Position numbers and translations under genes: made by a program. From the NCBI GenBank assembly GCA_934876235.1, contig CAKXKM010000069.1, forward strand, positions 1 to 9,681: 9,681 nucleotides of DNA, written 5' to 3'. Source of the DNA: Collinsella sp. AF02-46-1 (GTDB taxonomy: Bacteria; Actinomycetota; Coriobacteriia; Coriobacteriales; Coriobacteriaceae). Under the pieces are notes generated by a model, which was not told the DNA's origin, ran no database searches, and saw only the letters and a list, made by a program, of their open reading frames with translations. Below are positions 7,227-9,681 of the stretch, piece by piece. Within the stretch, counting starts at the first letter, position 1, and each line of letters begins with the position of its first letter.

Positions 7227-7676
7227 TTAGCTGTTTTTGATCGCGGCAAGCTGCCGCCATAACTCATCGGCACCGTTAAGTCGGTACGCCGTCTTATCGA
7301 GCACGATGTTTTTGCCCTCAAGTTCTACCGATTGCTCCGAGCCATCCGTATAGACAAAGACGAGCGTTCGGCCGGCATCGCTCGTCCGCTCATCCACCGC
7401 ATCCCCCACGGTGCAGCCATCGAGCGCGGCAAAAGTCGATGCGACCAGTTCGGCATCGTCGGTCTCATAGACCGTCCGCGCCTCCCCGTCCTCGATAAGC
7501 TTGACCGCCACCGGAACGGCAGCGCAGTCGTTGAGCGACACTTGCGCGGCAGTCTTTCCCTGAGCGCCATGGTCGCCGGCAACGTAAACTCGCATGAGTG
7601 TCACCGCCGCGGCAAAGACCACCACGGCGATAAGCGCGCCCGCAGTTTTATTAGACGCGCAACCCCGAGACGCCAT
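7227..7676 (-). CDS. Small membrane-anchored protein of unknown function, first gene of the surface cluster
   Basis: The family is not recognised. The 149-aa product has a short N-terminal segment, one membrane helix at about 12-31 (AGALIAVVVFAAAVTLM), and a globular domain of about 100 residues outside the membrane. The C-terminal part reads DGSEQSVELEG ... YRLNGADELWRQL. It ends in an ADELW motif like the DELW/DEFW ends of the two lipoproteins in the same cluster, which may mark a shared fold or simple convergence. The ATG at 7676 follows GGAGGGAG at about 7 nt. The promoter should lie in the AT-rich stretch 7725-7780. A poor match there (TTTTTT, 17 bp, TATGAG on the minus strand) is not strong enough to call. 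It opens a four-gene minus-strand unit ending at 4111. Confidence 0.85.
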   Translation of the reverse strand: MASRGCASNKTAGALIAVVVFAAAVTLMRVYVAGDHGAQGKTAAQVSLNDCAAVPVAVKLIEDGEARTVYETDDAELVASTFAALDGCTVGDAVDERTSDAGRTLVFVYTDGSEQSVELEGKNIVLDKTAYRLNGADELWRQLAAIKNS

Positions 7677-7778
7677 AGGTGCACTCCCTCCGTTCTGCTC
7701 TGCTCAGCATCACATTCATATGCCTTTGAGCACCAAAACGGCAGGTGACAAATGTCTCATATTCATATTTTTGCAGGT

Positions 7779-7819
7779 AAAAAACCACCACAAAGGTGCC
7801 CGTCCCCTTTGTGGTGGTT
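7779..7819 (-). terminator. Intrinsic terminator of the LuxR-type gene, repeat copy 3
   Basis: On the minus strand a perfect 14-bp stem (arms 7819-7806 and 7796-7783, loop GGACGGGCA) starts 2 nt after the regulator's stop codon and is followed by TTTTTT (7784-7779). This is a textbook intrinsic terminator. The arms match copies 1 and 2 exactly. The loop differs from copy 1 by one base (TGCCCGTCC on the plus strand). It separates the regulator from the four-gene cluster downstream. Confidence 0.85.
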
Positions 7820-7821
7820 AG

Positions 7822-9366
7822 CTAGTCTTGGGGTGTCCAGGACCAGAAGAAGTTGATGAGGGCTACGCGCGAGGAGGCACCTGTCTTTTTGTTGATTGAA
7901 GCGATGTGGCGATAGAGCGTGGAACGCGAAAGGAAGAGTGCCGCCGCCACGTCCTGCACGCTGTCGTCCGAAACGACCAGTGCCTCCAGAACATCGCGCT
8001 CGCGCTTGGTGAGCCCAAAGGCGGCAACGAAGCCATCGAGCCGATCGTCAAACGAAAGCTCCGGCGCCTCCAGGGGCACCGTGTCGGCCTGGCCGGGCTC
8101 ACAGCTCACGCCAAGATCGTCGGTGGCAAGCGCCAGCCTGCCGCGCGTCGCCTCGCCCTCACCGTCTTGTCCAAACTGTCCCAACAGCGAAATCGCGATG
8201 CCGACAAACAGCACGAGCACGACGCTCACTGCCGCCAGCACGTTTTGACTCGAGATAATCGCCACTGCCGGAGCCGTCACGAGCATCGAGCAAACGTTGT
8301 TGATAACACGGCCCATGCACGGCCACAGATACGCCCAGCGGGCATACATCGAAATCGCGGCGAACTTCGCGGTGAAGAACACCACGAAAAAGCCCGTGCC
8401 AAGGTAAAAGATAATCGTGGCGGCAAGCGTGTTGCCACCGTTGCCATCGGTGATAAGTACAAAGAACGAGAGCGTGGACAGCATGGCGGCGCACGTCATG
8501 ATGATATTCATATACGAACGCCCACGCAGGTCATACAGGACGCCGGCGGCAAGGGCGCTCACAACCAGCAGCAAGCGCGGCCAGTCGCCCAGATCGATAG
8601 CGCCAGCGGCATGCGAGGTCGTAAGGCCGGCATTGAGGGCCGCGAACACGCCGGTGAGGCAAGCGGTCGCCACCGTCAGACGCACCACGGCACCCTGAAA
8701 GGCCGCCTTTGCCTCGGGGTCATCGTGCCACCTGGCGCCACGCTCCGACGCATCGACCGATAGCTCGGCAATCTCGACCTCGAACTCGGGCGCAGGCTCA
8801 TCACGCAATTTAGCGCGGCGGACACCGTGAAGCAGCCCCACCAGCGCAATCGCACAGGCAATGAGAACAGACTGCTGGGGAATGCCCGCAGGCATCACCA
8901 TATGGTTGAGCACCTGCACCAAAATGCCCACAGCATAGGAAACCGCCACGGTGCGCGCCAGGCAGGGCGTCTGCGCAAAACGCCGCGCAAGATTGGCATG
9001 GGCGGTCGATCCGCAATAGCCCAGGGCGCAGCACGCCACCAGGCCGCCGGCAATTACTACCTCAAACCGCACTGCCATAATCATCAGCAGCAACGCCGAT
9101 ACCAACAGCACGCCCGTAATATCGCTCGTCGCATCGATCATCTGGGGACGGCGATAGTACAGAAATGGGCGCACGAAAAAGCCAATTACGCTCGCGCCGA
9201 CAACGATGCTCTCGTAGATGACGACCTCACTCGATGGCACGAACTCGGCCATGCGCGCATCAAAGAAATACTCGCACGCCAAAAACGTGAAGAAGAACAG
9301 CGCTAGGCACAGAATCTCCCGCATGCCCCGGCGCAAATATGCGGTTGTGTCTCCCAGGTCCCTCAT
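7822..9366 (-). CDS. LuxR-type transcriptional regulator with 12-helix membrane domain
   Basis: This is a probable membrane-bound one-component regulator. The N-terminal ~400 residues hold 12 hydrophobic helices in two groups of six, separated by an acidic loop (about 180-225). This layout resembles a major-facilitator fold that may act as sensor. A Glu/Asp-rich linker leads to a C-terminal LuxR helix-turn-helix at about 452-508: LTKRERDVLEAL, then VQDVAAALFLSRSTLYRHI, then NKKTGASSRVALINFF. I recall this architecture as expanded in Coriobacteriia. The start at ATG 9366 follows GGTGGGGG at 5 nt and gives 514 aa. An ATG at 9402 lacks a ribosome site and overlaps the likely -10 box. The ligand and target genes are unknown. 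The neighbouring surface cluster is a candidate target, and autoregulation is also possible. Confidence 0.88.
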   Translation of the reverse strand: MRDLGDTTAYLRRGMREILCLALFFFTFLACEYFFDARMAEFVPSSEVVIYESIVVGASVIGFFVRPFLYYRRPQMIDATSDITGVLLVSALLLMIMAVRFEVVIAGGLVACCALGYCGSTAHANLARRFAQTPCLARTVAVSYAVGILVQVLNHMVMPAGIPQQSVLIACAIALVGLLHGVRRAKLRDEPAPEFEVEIAELSVDASERGARWHDDPEAKAAFQGAVVRLTVATACLTGVFAALNAGLTTSHAAGAIDLGDWPRLLLVVSALAAGVLYDLRGRSYMNIIMTCAAMLSTLSFFVLITDGNGGNTLAATIIFYLGTGFFVVFFTAKFAAISMYARWAYLWPCMGRVINNVCSMLVTAPAVAIISSQNVLAAVSVVLVLFVGIAISLLGQFGQDGEGEATRGRLALATDDLGVSCEPGQADTVPLEAPELSFDDRLDGFVAAFGLTKRERDVLEALVVSDDSVQDVAAALFLSRSTLYRHIASINKKTGASSRVALINFFWSWTPQD

Positions 9367-9400
9367 GGTAACCCCCACCCGCTTTGTTGTCCGGAACACC

Positions 9401-9453
9401 ATTTTAATAAAGAACCAATCTCAATATCGAAGCCGAGCTCGAAATACTGTAAA
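9401..9453 (-). promoter_or_regulatory. Candidate promoter region of the LuxR-type gene
   Basis: The minus strand reads TATTAAAAT (9409-9401), containing a -10-like TAAAAT. Upstream are TTGAGA, TTTACA (9453-9448), and the palindrome CGAGCTCG (9434-9441) with TCGAA direct repeats around it. No -35/-10 pair has ideal spacing, so the exact promoter is unresolved. If TAAAAT is the -10 box, the transcript starts near 9394, about 28 nt before ATG 9366, which supports that start codon. Confidence 0.3.
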
Positions 9454-9550
9454 TTCGACCCCAGCCGTCCGCATGACGCCGCGATTTTGAGCCGCATGAC
9501 TCAGAAGGGGCGCGCGGTCTCTAGCTCGACAAAGAGTGTCCCCCAACTGC

Positions 9551-9574
9551 CACTCATTTAAGCACTCATTTAAG
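9551..9574 (+). repeat. Exact 12-bp tandem duplication CACTCATTTAAG
   Basis: CACTCATTTAAG occurs twice back to back (9551-9562 and 9563-9574). It is flanked by GTGTCCCCC (9537-9545) on one side and ACGTCCCCAGTGAGT (9576-9590) on the other. ACTCA in the second unit can pair with TGAGT at 9586-9590. The GTCCCC motif is also in the loops of the hairpin repeats elsewhere in the window, which suggests a related class of intergenic element. Confidence 0.7.
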
Positions 9575-9597
9575 TACGTCCCCAGTGAGTAGACAAA

Positions 9598-9663
9598 GGC
9601 TGCGACGGAATGGCTCCCCTTGGCAGCTTGAAGCCGTCATGCAGGAACCATTCCGTCGCAGCC
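9598..9663. repeat. Long inverted repeat with 16-bp perfect arms
   Basis: GGCTGCGACGGAATGG (9598-9613) and CCATTCCGTCGCAGCC (9648-9663) are exact inverted repeats around a 34-nt loop. After one mismatch, TCC (9615-9617) can also pair with GGA (9644-9646). No T-run follows on the plus strand, and no ORF is apparent. It may be a repetitive palindromic element, a processed structured RNA, or part of a larger element continuing past the window's end. Confidence 0.75.
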
Positions 9664-9681
9664 TAATGAAAGGGACTGGGT

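Noticed and set aside
7906..8763. 285-codon plus-strand frame antisense to the LuxR-type gene
   Set aside because: The product is rich in Arg, His and Gly with no recognisable domain, while the minus strand gives a clear membrane-HTH protein.
1..9681. CRISPR arrays, tRNA or rRNA genes, insertion sequences, phage attachment sites
   Set aside because: No regularly spaced direct repeats, cloverleaf, rRNA-like stretch or transposase motif is visible.

Overview
The window looks like chromosomal DNA of a high-GC Gram-positive bacterium, most likely a coriobacterium such as Collinsella. The reasons are GC-rich third codon positions, strong Shine-Dalgarno sites, small lipoproteins with Cys lipoboxes, and a regulator that fuses a 12-helix membrane domain to a LuxR-type helix-turn-helix. 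I associate that last architecture with the Coriobacteriia. The taxonomic call is inference.

Layout. (1) At 121-801 on the minus strand lies pyrE (orotate phosphoribosyltransferase); strong hairpins lie over and beyond its stop. (2) At 802-1260 is a divergent intergenic region. It holds a possible plus-strand promoter, a 23-codon ORF with a perfect 10-nt Shine-Dalgarno sequence, and the first copy of a hairpin repeat. Together these look like the leader of the next gene. (3) At 1261-4029 on the plus strand is a P-type ATPase of the MgtA/MgtB family. Its catalytic motifs are intact, but three intramembrane ion-site positions are replaced. (4) At 4111-7676 on the minus strand is a compact four-gene cluster, in transcription order: a small membrane-anchored protein, a large zinc-ribbon protein with a Gln-rich coiled coil, and two diverged paralogous lipoproteins. 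(5) At 7822-9366 on the minus strand is the membrane-LuxR regulator. (6) At 9403-9681 is an intergenic stretch with a likely promoter, an exact 12-bp tandem duplication next to GTCCCC motifs, and a hairpin with 16-bp perfect arms.

Three copies of one hairpin (arms AACCACCACAAAGG / CCTTTGTGGTGGTT, 9-nt loop YGCCYGTCC) punctuate the window. One lies in the ATPase leader, one between the convergent ATPase and lipoprotein ends, and one 2 nt after the regulator's stop. The last two are well placed as transcription terminators.

How the genes may work together: the four-gene cluster probably encodes a cell-surface assembly of unknown function, with one membrane protein, one zinc-ribbon scaffold and two lipoproteins. 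The regulator lies immediately upstream in the same orientation but is separated by a terminator, so control of the cluster by it is only a hypothesis. The least described elements are this cluster, the small ORF in the ATPase leader, and the altered ion site of the ATPase.
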